Assembly: GCA_947184155.2 (NCBI GenBank) | Contig: CAMXCT020001660.1 | Coordinates: forward strand, 1-64,000 | Direction: 5' to 3' | DNA from: Cladocopium goreaui | Taxonomy: Eukaryota; Sar; Dinophyceae; Suessiales; Symbiodiniaceae | Length of the DNA: 64,000 nucleotides | In this document: positions 22,040-33,182 of the stretch, one piece after another | Numbering within the stretch: the first letter of the stretch is position 1 | Layout: every line of letters starts with the position of its first letter | Notes under the pieces: model-generated | Database searches by the model: none | Seen by the model: only the letters and a program-made list of their open reading frames with translations | Told to the model about the DNA's origin: nothing | Program-made: the position numbers and the translations under genes

Positions 22040-23850
22040 CTGCGATTCCGCCATTTCGCCCAAGCCCCGTTGCCACTGCCAAATCAAGAGGAATTTCGCA
22101 AAAGCCATCATCGCGCTGTGCTGCCAGAATCCGTGGGCCTTCCAACTCCTAAAAAATCAGTCGTTTTGCACAATCACAGGCGTTTCATCAAATTTATGGT
22201 CGTATTGAGCGTTTCCCCAAAAAGTTAGGCGTGGTATGTCATGGCTGTGTTTCCCATCGGCATGGCCCTGTCTTCTCGCCAACATTTTGCTTTCAAAATA
22301 TGGAGCCGTGCATCCAAGTTGGATTCTTGGATTTGCGGGCGTTTGCGGGTTTTTGCGGGTGTTTTGCGGGTAATTTTGGGCGCAGCTGTGTGCATTTATA
22401 TGCGTTGGTGCTCGGGATATGAGAATGGCCTGGTATGTCATTGGGACGCAGCCATGATGCAAGCCATGTTCAGTCGCATTCAAAATGTCAATTGTGGTGA
22501 TAGTGTGGCCACTGGGAAGCAAAACCAGGCAAACTATAGTAGAATTAGACGAGATTCTGAAAACTGGGTCGTTCTAGGTCATACTCCAAAACTACCAAAA
22601 ATAATTGATCGAAGGAATGTTCAGGTCGAATTCGAATTTCGCAATTTCTTTGGCACACCGTGGCTCAAAGTTGCTGGCACTCGCAAGAAAGTGCCGCAAC
22701 CAGTATGGCATCGACATGCATCGACTGTAACTGGGAAAGAAACTGGCGCAAGGCCTCGAACCTGCTCTCAGATATTTGAGATATTCCACGTATTGCCAGT
22801 CAAAAAGAACTTTCCCTCTGATGATCTGTGTGTCTGCAGCCCCGAACTCAAACATTGGAACATTGAAACTGTTCCTCGATATTCGTGCTGTGACAAAAAT
22901 GGGAGCAGCTTTTGGATCCAAAACTTCAAGTTTTGATCTCTAATTGAAGCTTGCTTCGGACACACAAGACAAAACATCTGTGCTGTTGATTTTGGCGGAA
23001 CAGCGACAAGGAATGGCTCTTGAAAGGTGCTATGTATTCATATCATTTCAGTTTCCAATGATTTGATCGTTTCTGATAGCGATGATTGAGCGTGGGAAAC
23101 GCGAAACTGCTGGTGTCACTGCCGAGGGGCAGCGGCTACGGCTTGGAAGTGCACTGAGCATGTTTTGCTGTGACGCAGCGACAGTTGCATATTTGTGCAC
23201 GGGGATTCATGGACAGCGCTAGCATGAGACAGGTGCGAAAGAGAAAGTCTTTCGAGAGTTGGCCAAAAGTTTTTCATGATATGTTGCCACCATTTTTGGG
23301 GGGAGAACCTGAAAATTTCACAAGCGATGTCCTACAAGACTCGAAAGGTTCATCCAAGTGCATCTCAAGGGAAAGCTGAAGAACAAACTTCGAAAGAGGA
23401 ATGTCTGGCAGGGGAACTTCATGTTTCTGCAAGGATCCGATTATTTTTTGCATTTCCACAACTGGTACACCAGGAATCCGAAACAAACTGCCAGACATGG
23501 ATAGCCAAGTCGGCCCGCAGCAGAAAAGCTGATAGCACTTACTTGTAAAGAAGAGGTGGCTATCCCCTACTACAAACAGCCTGCAGCCGTGACTTGACAA
23601 GGTAAACCGTGACGTACTGATACTTTGTTTGAGAAACAGTGGCAACTGCTGATCCTCCTGTTAGACTTTCGGTACACCGAGGGCTTGCAGAACACTCAGC
23701 GCAGCGATCTCCTGAATCGCCGAGCAGAAGATGAGCAAGGTGCTCGAACTCTTGCTGGCGCGCGGGTGTCTTTTATACAAGGGCTGAATCCACAGTTGAA
23801 GCAGAAACTCTTGAGATCGCTTAGCTTGACAAGTTAACCTTCGTCGTCTT
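22040..23850. other. Unassigned region with weak minus-strand coding hints
   Basis: Between the duplicated blocks two minus-strand stretches look somewhat protein-like: 22921-22592 (FEFGAADTQIIRGKVLFDW) and ~23548-23276 (FRIPGVPVVEMQKIIGSLQ, SLEMHLDEPFESCRTSL). Neither has clear borders, and the plus strand is also open at 22241-22936. They could be exons of one minus-strand gene or relics. Confidence 0.2.
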
Positions 23851-24735
23851 GATACCACTTGTGGGAATCGTGAGCAGCAACTGTCCGTCCGCTTGTTGCA
23901 TTGTTGGTATTTCACAAGTACTTCAGCCGTGGCAAAATCTGCATTGCAGGCAGCGCGGGCCAAATGACTGAGCAACATGCTTGAACTCTTTCTAATCTAA
24001 CTCACAAGCTTCCTTGCAAACGGTCTGGGACTTGCAGTACTCAAAAGGTGGCTGTCCTCTACGAAACACTTTTAAGCCCTTGTAGCCTCGACAACTTAAC
24101 CAGCCGGGCGGCACCACATGTGGCAAGTGGCACATGCTGTTCTGCCTGGTGCACCCATTTCAGGTGTGCGCAAAACTCACGGCGACGAACTTCTGCATGG
24201 CAGAACGCAAGACTGAGCAACGTGGTTGATTTCCCACCTGGCAAGATCGGAGAACCGGCTACTGTTATTCCATGGGGCGGAGATGGAAACTATGGGAAAA
24301 CTAAACGGACAATTGGAAGCATTGCCAGGTTAGACCAAAAGGTTTTCAAATGGTTGTGGGTATTTGCGATTGGTGGATTTGCTGAAACACCGGTGTGAGA
24401 CAGTACCGAAATGGTAAATGAGAATGCAACACTCAATGAGAATGTGACGCTCCCATGAAGGAACAACTTTTGAGATCGCATAGCTTGACAACTTGACAAG
24501 TTAACCTTTGTCGTCTTGATACCATTTGTGGGAATCGTGAGCGGCAACTGTCCGTCCGCTTGTTGCACTGTTGGTATTCCACAAGTACTTCAGCCGTGGC
24601 AAAATCTGCATTGGAATCGCAAAGGGTCTGGTAGTTGGAGTGAAAGGTGTCTGCCCTCTACAAAACACTTTTGCCAACTCGACAACACCGGGTGAAACCG
24701 GTGGCAACTGTTGGTCCTTTCGTCAAACCAGTGAT

Positions 24736-25540
24736 AGCTTTTGAATGCTTTTGATCCATTCATATCCTAATTAATTATGCTATTTTGATTTGAGCTCCCC
24801 TTGAGTGCCCCCACTCAGGCGTGTTGAAGACGGCCTCAGTTTGATCACAGCAACAGGACAAGTTTAAGCTGTGGATAAACCGATAAACCCTTCATGTTTA
24901 AACAAAAACGTAGCTCAACTGGGGATTGAAACATTAATGGGTGGTTCTAAGAATCAGAGTAACCCTGAAACGATTGCTTTCCCCATGAAATTGCTATGAG
25001 TACCAACATTGTCACAGTTCTGAGCTTGGAGCGTGGAACAGCGAATAGCACAAACCAGAGATCTTCAAGCAATCCTGGCCGACACATATGACTGGATCAT
25101 TTTTGGGTGATAAAATGTGATAAACAATCATATCAAATGCATCATCCAATACTGGGTCATCTTGAGGTCATCTTGAGGTCATCTTGATGTGCGTCAACAG
25201 CCATTGGACTCGGATAATCTGATCCGAAGGTCCTCTTCACCGAAGCACCGTCATCAGTCGTTACTCGTAATGTCTACATCTCTTTGACAATAAACATGTA
25301 CAAGTACACGAAACTGCATCCAGAAAACCTGTGCAAACCACTCAAATCTATATATAGAGAATCATAGACATACACATCATTACACATCTATCCATAAAAT
25401 CCACATGGACCATCCGGACCCTCCTCATACTGCTCATCCAAGGTATATGTCAAGCACGCCCGACTGTACCATCTCACCACAAACTGCTGTGCACAGTGGT
25501 TTGAAACCAATGCCACCCCAATCAGTTGAAATCCACATTT
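24736..25540. other. No gene seen; transition to AT-richer DNA
   Basis: Spacer between the duplicated blocks and the first exon cluster. It contains three TCATCTTGAGG-type repeats near 25160-25190. From here on, base composition and gene style change (short exons, TATATA tracts). Confidence 0.5.
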
Positions 25541-25660
25541 TTATGCATGTTTTCCCATATTGTTTCCCATATATGTTCCCCATTTACCATACATTTTCCG
25601 TGCCTTCTCTCGCTTGGGCCGCACGATCTTCTCCTCGGTCTCATTCTCGTCCTTGTCAAC
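25541..25660 (-). CDS. Gene A, terminal exon
   Basis: Acceptor CTCAG at 25661-25665, then 39 codons and TGA/TAA-type stop at 25541-25543 (TAA). Reads VDKDENETEEKIVRPKREKA: acidic, then basic, typical of a flexible charged tail or nuclear-localisation-like segment (inference). It follows 25891-25980 in frame if that exon uses the GC donor noted there. Its end is the last gene signal before the repeat-rich left third of the window. Confidence 0.6.
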   Translation of the reverse strand, partial: VDKDENETEEKIVRPKREKARKMYGKWGTYMGNNMGKHA

Positions 25661-25890
25661 CTGAGATCCATAGAGTTGTTCTTACCTCGAAAATAAGAAC
25701 ATATGAAGAGTTATGAAGTGTGTAGAAATCAACAATTGCACCATGATCACCATGATTTTTCCATTTGAAAATACACATAACTGACATATACTTTTCACAA
25801 ATTCAACCTTGACCATAACCATGAAACATTATAAAGCATGATAAGACTAAACCATGCATCTTTGCACACAGATTCACATCTGCTCCTCGC

Positions 25891-25980
25891 CTCGTCCTCG
25901 TCGTTGGGAGCGATCTCAAATTGAGGGTCTGCGGCCTGGTCAGACTCGAGTTGCTGACTCTGGGGTTGCAACGATTTCGG
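25891..25980 (-). CDS. Gene A, internal exon
   Basis: Thirty codons, phase 0, after acceptor TTGCAG. Reads PKSLQPQSQQLESDQ and ends APNDEDE: a Gln/Ser then acidic low-complexity linker. The in-phase donor is GCGAGG (a GC donor) at 25885-25890; the nearby GT (25872-25877) would break the frame into 25541-25660. GC donors are known in dinoflagellates and in eukaryotes generally. Confidence 0.55.
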
Positions 25981-26350
25981 CTGCAAGGTCAAAGAATTTG
26001 GTATTGAATAACAAATTGCCATGGAAACATTGGTGGATAGGTCAAAATTTATATAAGCCCTATGGGACCACAGATTTTAGTATATGTTTAGTATTGACCA
26101 TCTAATTATTGGGGTACCCAATTTTGACCTATACAAAAAAAAATTGTGCTTAGAAGCGGGTAGCCTGAATTCGGCTCAGTCTTTTAGAGGTCAACATTGG
26201 ACATATGGTAATCACCAAAAAGATAGAACAGCAATTCATCACATTCATCACATTCGACTGACTATAGTTTTATATAGGATTTGACTCACGTTTTTGTAAA
26301 AATCTGAATTTGGGGTTGCTATTGGATTTCGACGAAAATTGGACCTTCAC

Positions 26351-26434
26351 GTACCAACTGAACTGTTCGACGGCCATGCCTCTGAGGTTCCAGTGAGTGA
26401 TGATCTTCCAGCACAAGACTACTGGTGCCAATTC
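26351..26434 (-). CDS. Gene A, internal exon
   Basis: Exactly 28 codons, phase 0 to 0, acceptor CGCAG, donor GTGAAG. Reads ELAPVVLCWKIITHWNLRGM, ending FSWY. Unrecognised. Frame is kept into both neighbours (26573-26653 upstream, 25891-25980 downstream). Confidence 0.65.
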
Positions 26435-26572
26435 CTGCGCATTCCGTGATCTTTGCTCATTTTAAACAATATGATTTGGATTGTATAATTAGATAGAGGT
26501 TTTAAAAAAAACTGAAAGAATCTTCAAAGCACTTTAATATGTCACTTTAAATCTATCCATTATGAAACTCAC

Positions 26573-26653
26573 AGGTGCTTCAACCAGCTGCACCCGTTGG
26601 TTCTGCAGATCTTTTTCTGAGCACAACTCTCTTGGGCTCAGCAGAACACCATC
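26573..26653 (-). CDS. Gene A, internal exon
   Basis: Exactly 27 codons, phase 0 to 0, acceptor CCTCAG and a consensus donor GTGAGT. Reads DGVLLSPRELCSEKDLQNQR, ending VQLVEAP. Unrecognised. One of the clearest exon borders in the window. Confidence 0.72.
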
Positions 26654-26968
26654 CTGAGGCCGGTGGAGCTAGGCAGCGATTTCTCCCAAAGACCAATGTC
26701 ATGTTGGGGGTACCCTAAAATGGATGGTTTATAAGGGAACATCCTGGAATCCTATTAAAATTCATGATTTTAGTTTCAAATGATAATCCCTTCCCCCGAA
26801 AAAAAATAAACACCCCCAAGGGGAAACCACGGTTTAGTAGGGAATTTCCACATAATTGGAACCATTGGAACGCGGGTGTTTGATATTAGGGGGATGGGAT
26901 TAGTCTTTCTCTGTGATCCCAGAATCGACATATTGGGTGTAAGAAAACAACTAAAGGCTCTATCTGAC

Positions 26969-27022
26969 TATCTGATGTTTTCTGATGTTTTCTGATGTTT
27001 TCTGATGTTTTCTGATGTTTTC
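26969..27022. repeat. 10-bp tandem repeat (TGATGTTTTC)5
   Basis: Five perfect or near-perfect copies in an intron or intergenic segment. Confidence 0.9.
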
Positions 27023-27126
27023 TGGCCCTATGTCATGGTCTGCCAGGGTTTTCGCAATGCGAATCGTTGATGAACTTCCAACCCTTCTGCCCGAAAGGTT
27101 CTTTCGGCAACCAACACATATTTCTG

Positions 27127-27576
27127 CTATGAATATTCCCCGAAAGCAAGCCTGATTTTGTGCCAGTTCATAAAAGGCCGCCCATCAGCAAGGATACACT
27201 GAGTTACACAGGATCTATGGCCTGGTTGTGGCCCAGTTTCCGTTCGGCTTGCACCGTTGATGCGTATCACTTCAGCTCCGACTTCACCTGCCGCAGGATC
27301 CAGCAGGCGCTCACGGCAGCGAATAGGGGAAACCACTGCCATGTTCGGCCATCCCCTTCGGGACACTGCGGGTCTCTCAAGATCATTCAACAGTTCTTTG
27401 AGTTCTTTGAGGGGCTCAAACATGGGACTATGATTTTCCACGTTTTCGCCAGTAGAGTTCCCATCTGACCCGGGAGTACCCAACAGCCATACACCAAGAT
27501 ACTCGCCCAAGACTCCACCAATCGCAGTGACCCCGCCTAAGGTTGCCACCAACTGAGATCCCAAGAAGGCCCAAAT
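27127..27576 (-). CDS. Gene A or neighbour, membrane-segment exon
   Basis: A 149-codon open stretch to a stop at 27127, placed after acceptor TTTGCAG. It starts IWAFLGSQLVATLGGVTAIG and continues GVLGEYLGVWLLG: about 32 Gly-rich hydrophobic residues, long enough for a membrane hairpin or one long transmembrane helix. A hydrophilic part follows with EPLKELKELLNDLERPAV and GWPNMAVVSP. The 3' border (stop or donor) is unclear, so its link to 26573-26653 is inferred from proximity and strand. Confidence 0.5.
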   Translation of the reverse strand: MWAFLGSQLVATLGGVTAIGGVLGEYLGVWLLGTPGSDGNSTGENVENHSPMFEPLKELKELLNDLERPAVSRRGWPNMAVVSPIRCRERLLDPAAGEVGAEVIRINGASRTETGPQPGHRSCVTQCILADGRPFMNWHKIRLAFGEYS

Positions 27577-28078
27577 CTGCAAAGACCATGGAGCTATCAC
27601 CATTGGCCCTGTGTAAAAACTTGCCAGGATTTTCCGCAAAAACATTTACTAAATGGGTTCTCAAAGTGGTGATTCTGGAAGTTATCATAGCTATCAACTA
27701 TTGCCAATCTGTTTCGCCAGTGGCTGACATCCCCTGACCATCCCAGACCAAACATGTCATATCCCAACCACATTCCCCGGAGAATCTGGCTAGTTCAGAA
27801 CTGGATTCCTCTAGTGGATTCTCATAAATTCCCCATTATACATCATTATATATCATTATATTGGGTAGATTTGGGTAGTATACTGTAATCCCCATACATA
27901 CATTAACCACATATAATGTGTGTATATATATATATATCTGGTTGGTGGTTTTAACCATCTTGAAAAATATTAATCAATGGGAAGGATTATCGCATATATT
28001 ATGGAAAATAAAAAATGTTTGAAACCACCCCTCAGATATATATATATATAACTTATATAACCAACAACCATCATTCAC

Positions 28079-28144
28079 CAAGGGCACCAAGGGCCGTTCT
28101 CGACAGCCTCGCCCTCGTGCTTGACCCGCATCCAAGACCAAGAT
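28079..28144 (-). CDS. Predicted exon
   Basis: 66 bp between acceptor CCCCAG and donor GTGAATG. In phase 0 it reads ILVLDAGQARGRGCRERPLV; a second frame (WMRVKHEGEAVENGPWCP) is also open and equally protein-like, so the frame is unsettled. Confidence 0.45.
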
Positions 28145-28197
28145 CTGGGGAACTGGGATGAGAGCCATGAAGAAGAAACCCATGAGAAACCCATGGG

Positions 28198-28301
28198 TAC
28201 CCTCTGGTAATTTAACGTAGCTATTGAAAATGGTGATTTATAGTGGGTTTTCCCATTAAAAATGGTGATTTTCCATAGTTATGTTAAATTACCAGAGGGT
28301 A
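28198..28301. mobile_element. MITE-like TIR element, copy 1
   Basis: About 104 bp, bounded by TACCCTCTGGTAATTTAAC and its reverse complement GTTAAATTACCAGAGGGTA (outer TA on each side could be the target duplication). The interior has two inverted ATGGTGATTT(T)-type pieces. Size, TIRs and TA flanks fit a Tc1/mariner-type non-autonomous element (inference). Other copies lie at 41.93, 44.73, 45.88, 50.95, 52.68, 59.02 and 59.37 kb. Confidence 0.8.
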
Positions 28302-28735
28302 ACCTGTTTTTCTATTCCATAATATCCTAAAAAACTGTGACCATAGCGTGTTTGTGGAACTATAGGTCCAATACGCAAAGACGTGCCCAATGAACATGCT
28401 GGAGTATGTACATGCGTACAGGTTTTGCTAGTGGCATCTATCTTGCTGGTTGGACGCCTGATTGGATCATTCCAAATCTTCAGAAATCCTTGACATTCAT
28501 GCTTGGATCATGATATATCATTACACAAATCATCACACATCTACATCACTCTAAACCAATAAGATATCCAATAGGATCTCATTACACTTATATATATATA
28601 ATCACTCTAAATCAATCTAAGTATAAGCAAACCAATAAAAGATATTAAATAGAATTTCATTACACAAATTTACATAGATCACTCTAAACCAATATAAGAT
28701 ATATTAAGATATAAAATAGGATCATTCAAAACCAC

Positions 28736-28787
28736 AAATCCAATCTTTCTCCAAGCGAGGCACGAAAGAGTTCTGCTCCCAGAGATC
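28736..28787 (-). CDS. Predicted exon
   Basis: Acceptor TTTTGCAG, reads DLWEQNSFVPRLEKDW, donor GTGGTT. Good acceptor, weaker donor. Function unknown. Confidence 0.5.
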
Positions 28788-29255
28788 CTGCAAAAGAGAA
28801 TCGTTCGCTATGTAAAAACCAGGTGATGTTCTCCCGGGAAAGTCCATGGTGCCACCATATTGGAATAACGTTAGTAAAGATTGTAAATTTCAGGGGATGG
28901 TATGGGATGGTGGATCCTATTGTTTTGCGAACATTCATGGGATTTTGACCATGTTCTTCAACCATAACGCAACCAGAGTTCAAGGTCCAACCAAGAACAA
29001 TTTTAATGGGATATGGAATCTGTTTACCTGCCAAGCAATATTGGTTTTATATTGGTGGGAATAACTCCCAATCCGCCGTCCTGCCGGCGTGTCTGATTGG
29101 AAGGTGTTGTTCTTGTTTCTGTTCTTGGTTTGTACTTGTTTCTGTTCTTGGCTTGTGCTTGTTCCTTTGTTCTCTTGCCGCGCGTTTTTGCTTCGTCTGA
29201 ATCAAAGTCCCCCCCCTCCCCCCACAACATGTACTAGTACTATGTACTTTGTACA

Positions 29256-29698
29256 AATGTACTAGTAGTAGTAGTAGTAGTAGTAGCAGCAGCAGCAGTA
29301 GCAGTAGCAGTAGCAGTAGCAGTAGCAGTAGCAGTAGCAGTAGCAGTAGCAGCAGCAGCAGCAGTAGGAGTAGGAGTAGGAGTAGGAGTAGGAGTAGGAG
29401 TAGGAGTAGGAGTAGTAGTAGTAGTAGTAGTACTAGTAGTACTAGTAGTACTAGTAGTACTAGTAGTACTAGTAGTACTAGTAGTACTAGTAGTACTAGT
29501 AGTACTAGTAGTAGTAGCAGTAGCAGTAGCAGTAGCAGTAGCAGCAGCAGCAGCAGTAGCAGTAGCTGCTACTACTACTACTACTGCTACTACTACAGCT
29601 ACTACTACTACTACCACCACCACCACTACTACCACTACTACCACCACTCCTACTCCCACTCCTACGCCTACTCGACGCCTACTCCGACTTCGACTCCT
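29256..29698. repeat. Trinucleotide/hexanucleotide array with strand switch
   Basis: Blocks of (AGT)n, (AGC)n, (AGTAGC)n, (AGGAGT)n and (AGTACT)-type units run to about 29570. There the pattern flips to its complement, (CTA)n/(CTG)n/(ACC)n, around GTAGCAGTAGCTGCTAC, which can fold on itself. Serine-rich (plus) and Val/Ala/Thr-rich (minus) frames are artefacts. Confidence 0.95.
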
Positions 29699-29699
29699 C

Positions 29700-30805
29700 A
29701 GAAGCTTTTACACACCGAAGCTTTTACACACGGAAGCTTTTACACACAAAAGCTTTTACACACAGACACTTTTACACACCGGCGCTTTTACACACACACA
29801 CACACTTTTACACACAGAAGCTTTTACACGCAGAGGCTTTCCCGGATTCCGTCCAAATAGCTCTCCCCCAGCAGAGTGAAGGATTTTTGGTGTTTTTTTA
29901 CTTACAAAAGCTTTTACACACAGAAGCTTTTACACACAAAAGCTTTTACACGCAGAAGCTTTTACACACAGAAGCTTTTACACACAGAACCTTTTGCACA
30001 CAGAAGCTTTTACACTCAAAAGCTTATACTCACAGACACTTTTACACACAGAAGCTTTTACACACAAACGCTTTTACACACAGACGCTTTTACAGACAGA
30101 TGCTTTTACACACCGAAGCTGCTACACACAAAAGCTTTTACACACAGACACTTTTACACACAGAAGCTCTTACACAGACACTTTTGCACACAGAAGCTTT
30201 TACACACAGAAGCTTTTACACACAGACGCTTTTACACACAGAAGCTCTTACACACAGAAGCTTTTACTCACAGACACTTTTACACACAGAACCTTTTACA
30301 CACAGACGCTTTTACACACAGAAGCTTTTACACGCAGAAGCTTTTACACACAGAAGCTTTTACACACAGAAGGTTTTTCACACAGAGGCTTTTACACACA
30401 GAAGCTTTTACACACAGAAGCTTTTACTCACAGACACTTTTACACACAGAAGCTTTTACACACAGACGCTTTTACACACAGAAGCTTGTACGCACAGAAG
30501 CTTTTACACACAGAAGCTTTTACACACAGAAGCTTGTACGCACAGAAGCTTTTACACACAGAAGCTTTTCCACACAGACACTTTTACACACAGACGCTTT
30601 TACACAGAAGCTTCTACACACAAACGCTTTGCACACAGGCGCTTTTACACACAGACGCTTTTACACACAGAAGCTTTTACATACAGAAGCTTTTACACAC
30701 AGAAGCTTTTACACACAGAACCTACACACAGAAGCTTATACACACGGAAGCTTTTACACACAGAAGCTTTTACACACAGAAGCTTTTACACACAGAAGCT
30801 GCACA
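29700..30805. repeat. 16-bp minisatellite (CTTTTACACACAGAAG)n
   Basis: About 65 copies over 1.1 kb with single-base and short-indel variants, interrupted once at ~29840-29900. Each canonical copy holds an AAGCTT. Because 16 is 1 modulo 3 and the unit has no stop in any plus phase, all three plus frames stay open for ~300 codons. It sits between the predicted exons at 30912-30958 and 28736-28787, probably in an intron or intergenic spacer. Confidence 0.95.
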
Positions 30806-30911
30806 TCAAACTCCCTTGGGGCCACCTCTCTATGGCCGGCGGGCTTGCCGAAGGCAATTAAATAACAACAGAAAACTTGTCAAAAGTACCTGATAGAAAT
30901 ATAAATTATAC

Positions 30912-30958
30912 CTCCCAATGGGAATCTTGATGCCGAAAGAAACATCGAAGAGAGGCCA
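30912..30958 (-). CDS. Predicted small exon
   Basis: 47 bp between acceptor TCAAG and donor GTATAA. One frame reads WPLFDVSFGIKIPIG. Following 31387-31508 in phase would select a different open frame, so the frame is uncertain. Confidence 0.4.
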
Positions 30959-31386
30959 CTTGACCAAACATGTTGAATGGACATTTAGCATTGTATGTAT
31001 ATATATATATGTGTGTGTGTCACAGTGATAGAGATTCAATCGAACAAACATGTACTTTCACCAAAAACAACAACCATCCAAATTTAATGTGAGAAAGCAT
31101 TGGATTTAGCCAACACAAGCATGAGTTGACCCAAGAACCACGGGCATTCAACCTACAGACACGGATTCAAATATTGCCGTACAATTTCTCGTTTTTTGAA
31201 TGACCAGAAACTCAGGATTCTTAGCCCCAACTTCACTTTTTGAGCACTTTCAAATCACTACTCCACCCAAAAAAATATGTATACAGCAAAATGCATAGTT
31301 GTTCTCCATACACATACCATACATTAGAGGTAAAATGAGTTAAATCCAGTAAAATGCCAAAAATGGAAGATTGTGCTCCAATAAAC

Positions 31387-31508
31387 CTCTCAGAAATTGG
31401 AGATCCAGCTTCCTGCAGCAAATGGAGCGGAGCAGCACCCCCTCCACGGCCACATTCCAATAAGACCTCCAGCGATGCCATGTGCGCGCCGGAAAGTGGG
31501 AGCAGATC
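31387..31508 (-). CDS. Predicted exon, faintly ankyrin-like
   Basis: Acceptor TTTTGAG, donor GTTTATT. Phase 0 reads DLLPLSGAHMASLEVLLECG and then GGAAPLHLLQEAGSPISE. The A-h-M-A-S-L-E-V-L-L-E-x-G pattern recalls the second half of an ankyrin repeat, but one unit is not enough to name it. It follows 32091-32202, which ends in phase 0. A second frame (TWHRWRSYWNVAVEGVLL) is also open. Confidence 0.5.
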
Positions 31509-32090
31509 CTCAAAATGGGATAAAAAAACCAACCACAACATGGGATATGGAGGTGTCCTAAGTCATGGAGGTAGCCCCAAATCATCCTTCAAGTCATGGA
31601 TCATGACTTGGTATTGAAAGCTATGGTGACTTGGGGATCCCTCAGTTTAAGAAACACCCATATAGTGACTGTGGGGATACAATACGGGGATATATGAGGC
31701 GAAAGAAAACCAACAAAATGTTTAGTGGCACACAGACACACACACACAATGGAATCTTCCGGGATCTAGGCAATTTGACAAACAAAAAATGATACATTTC
31801 ACGAACCATCATGGGTATATATATATATTTACATATTGGGAGACACTGGCATACATCGAAAAACGGGGTTTCAATGGGGAGTACTCAGCCAAATTGGGAT
31901 TTTGACCATTTTGACCATCGTACGTGATGCAGTTGGGAAAACACGAAGTAAACCAGAAAGCCAACTAAGTATTCATTGGGTATATCCCAGTTTGCTAGGG
32001 GTTTTTTTTCCCATTGCTAGGGCTATATCCCATTGAATAAACCATCTGCAACTGGGGTCATTGGGATATACCGCAATGGGATGTTCTGAC

Positions 32091-32202
32091 CTCTGATGGT
32101 TGGGATGGCGGCCGTGCAACTGGGCCACATGAGATGGCTATCCGATCATTGGCCAAAGATGGTAAGAAACGGGGGAAGAATATCACGTCGTCCTGGATTC
32201 TC
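32091..32202 (-). CDS. Predicted exon
   Basis: Acceptor TTTCCCAG, donor GTCAGAA. Only one frame is open: RIQDDVIFFPRFLPSLANDR, ending RPPSQPSE, so coding is well supported. Function unknown. Confidence 0.65.
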
Positions 32203-32390
32203 CTGGGAAACAAAATCATGGTAAAGTCGTGGTCAAGCAACAATCCGCAAGCTGATCTGCCAGTCCCACAAAAAAAAAAAACAACTGAGAGCGATGCATG
32301 AGAAAAGATGTAGAGATCATACCTTAGCCGTAGCCGGTTGGAGAGTCTATGACCCCAAAAACATGTCTTTTGAAATCAAATCATAAAGGC

Positions 32391-32465
32391 TTATTTGCTT
32401 GTTCCTTGTGGTTCCTGCCAGCAACCATCCGGACCGTTAGCAAAATCTGTGACTGGGACTGAGCT
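32391..32465 (-). CDS. Predicted exon
   Basis: After acceptor TTCAAAG it reads SSVPVTDFANGPDGCWQEPQ to a TAA at 32391. It may be terminal, or a donor inside was missed. Confidence 0.4.
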   Translation of the reverse strand, partial: SSVPVTDFANGPDGCWQEPQGTSK

Positions 32466-32777
32466 CTTTGAAGGGTTCTTTCAGTTCTGTTGTCTGTCTC
32501 TATATATATATATATACGTATATCTAGATACAGTAGTCTTCAAACCATTATACCGCCTCATACCCTCCAAGCTTACGTCATAGACATGAAGCTGCAAAGT
32601 CAGATCCTGATTCCAATCGATTTACTATCATGTGCTTAGGAAACTCTTAGTAGCTCCTTAGCTCCTCATTTAACAGGGATTCCATGGTATGCGCATAGCT
32701 CCTTTGAATCCTAACCACCAAATAGTTTGTGGAAAAAAGTAAACGATTCATCAGCCCCATTCGCCAAGGTTTACTCA

Positions 32778-32897
32778 TCAAAACCCGCGGCCGTGCCACA
32801 CTGGTCTGCCATTGGCCATCGAATGGAATCGCACTGCGGCATTCTGTTCATCCGACAGCGGCTTGGATACATCACCTGGATGCACTTTCCACGAAAA
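32778..32897 (-). CDS. Predicted exon
   Basis: After acceptor ATACCAG, 39 codons to TGA: FSWKVHPGDVSKPLSDEQNA, ending RPVWHGRGF. Mixed charged and aromatic composition suggests real coding. It may be terminal or may use an unseen donor. Confidence 0.5.
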   Translation of the reverse strand, partial: FSWKVHPGDVSKPLSDEQNAAVRFHSMANGRPVWHGRGF

Positions 32898-33149
32898 CTG
32901 GTATTTTGATTCAACACACTTCAACCACTTTTGATCGTTTGAACATGGGGTATCCCAGAAATGGCCTTTGCTGATGCACAAGGGTCGGTCCGCGGCTGTC
33001 GTTGCAGTGCATGTGCGAGAGAACACACTCATGTTGGAAGTAAATACCATGGTTTCCTCCATTTTTCCAACATCAAAGCATTGTTTCTTTTTGATGGCTG
33101 CTCTTATAATGTCGTGATTTTGAGGAGCCTGCACCGTGCTTTTTTTTGA

Positions 33150-33182
33150 GCTTTCCAAGTTTGACCAAGGATTTCCAGTCCA
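33150..33182 (-). CDS. Possible small exon
   Basis: After acceptor CCTTGCAG the frame reads DWKSLVKLGKLKKK before an A-rich stretch. Donor unclear. Confidence 0.3.

Noticed and set aside
22241-22936. A 231-codon plus-strand frame
   Set aside because: The opposite strand is open over the same bases, composition is odd (Cys/Trp/Phe-rich) and there is no supporting feature.
29249-30893. Ser-rich and THRSFYTQ-type repeat proteins
   Set aside because: Unit arithmetic explains the open frames; the minus-strand array context suggests an intron or spacer.
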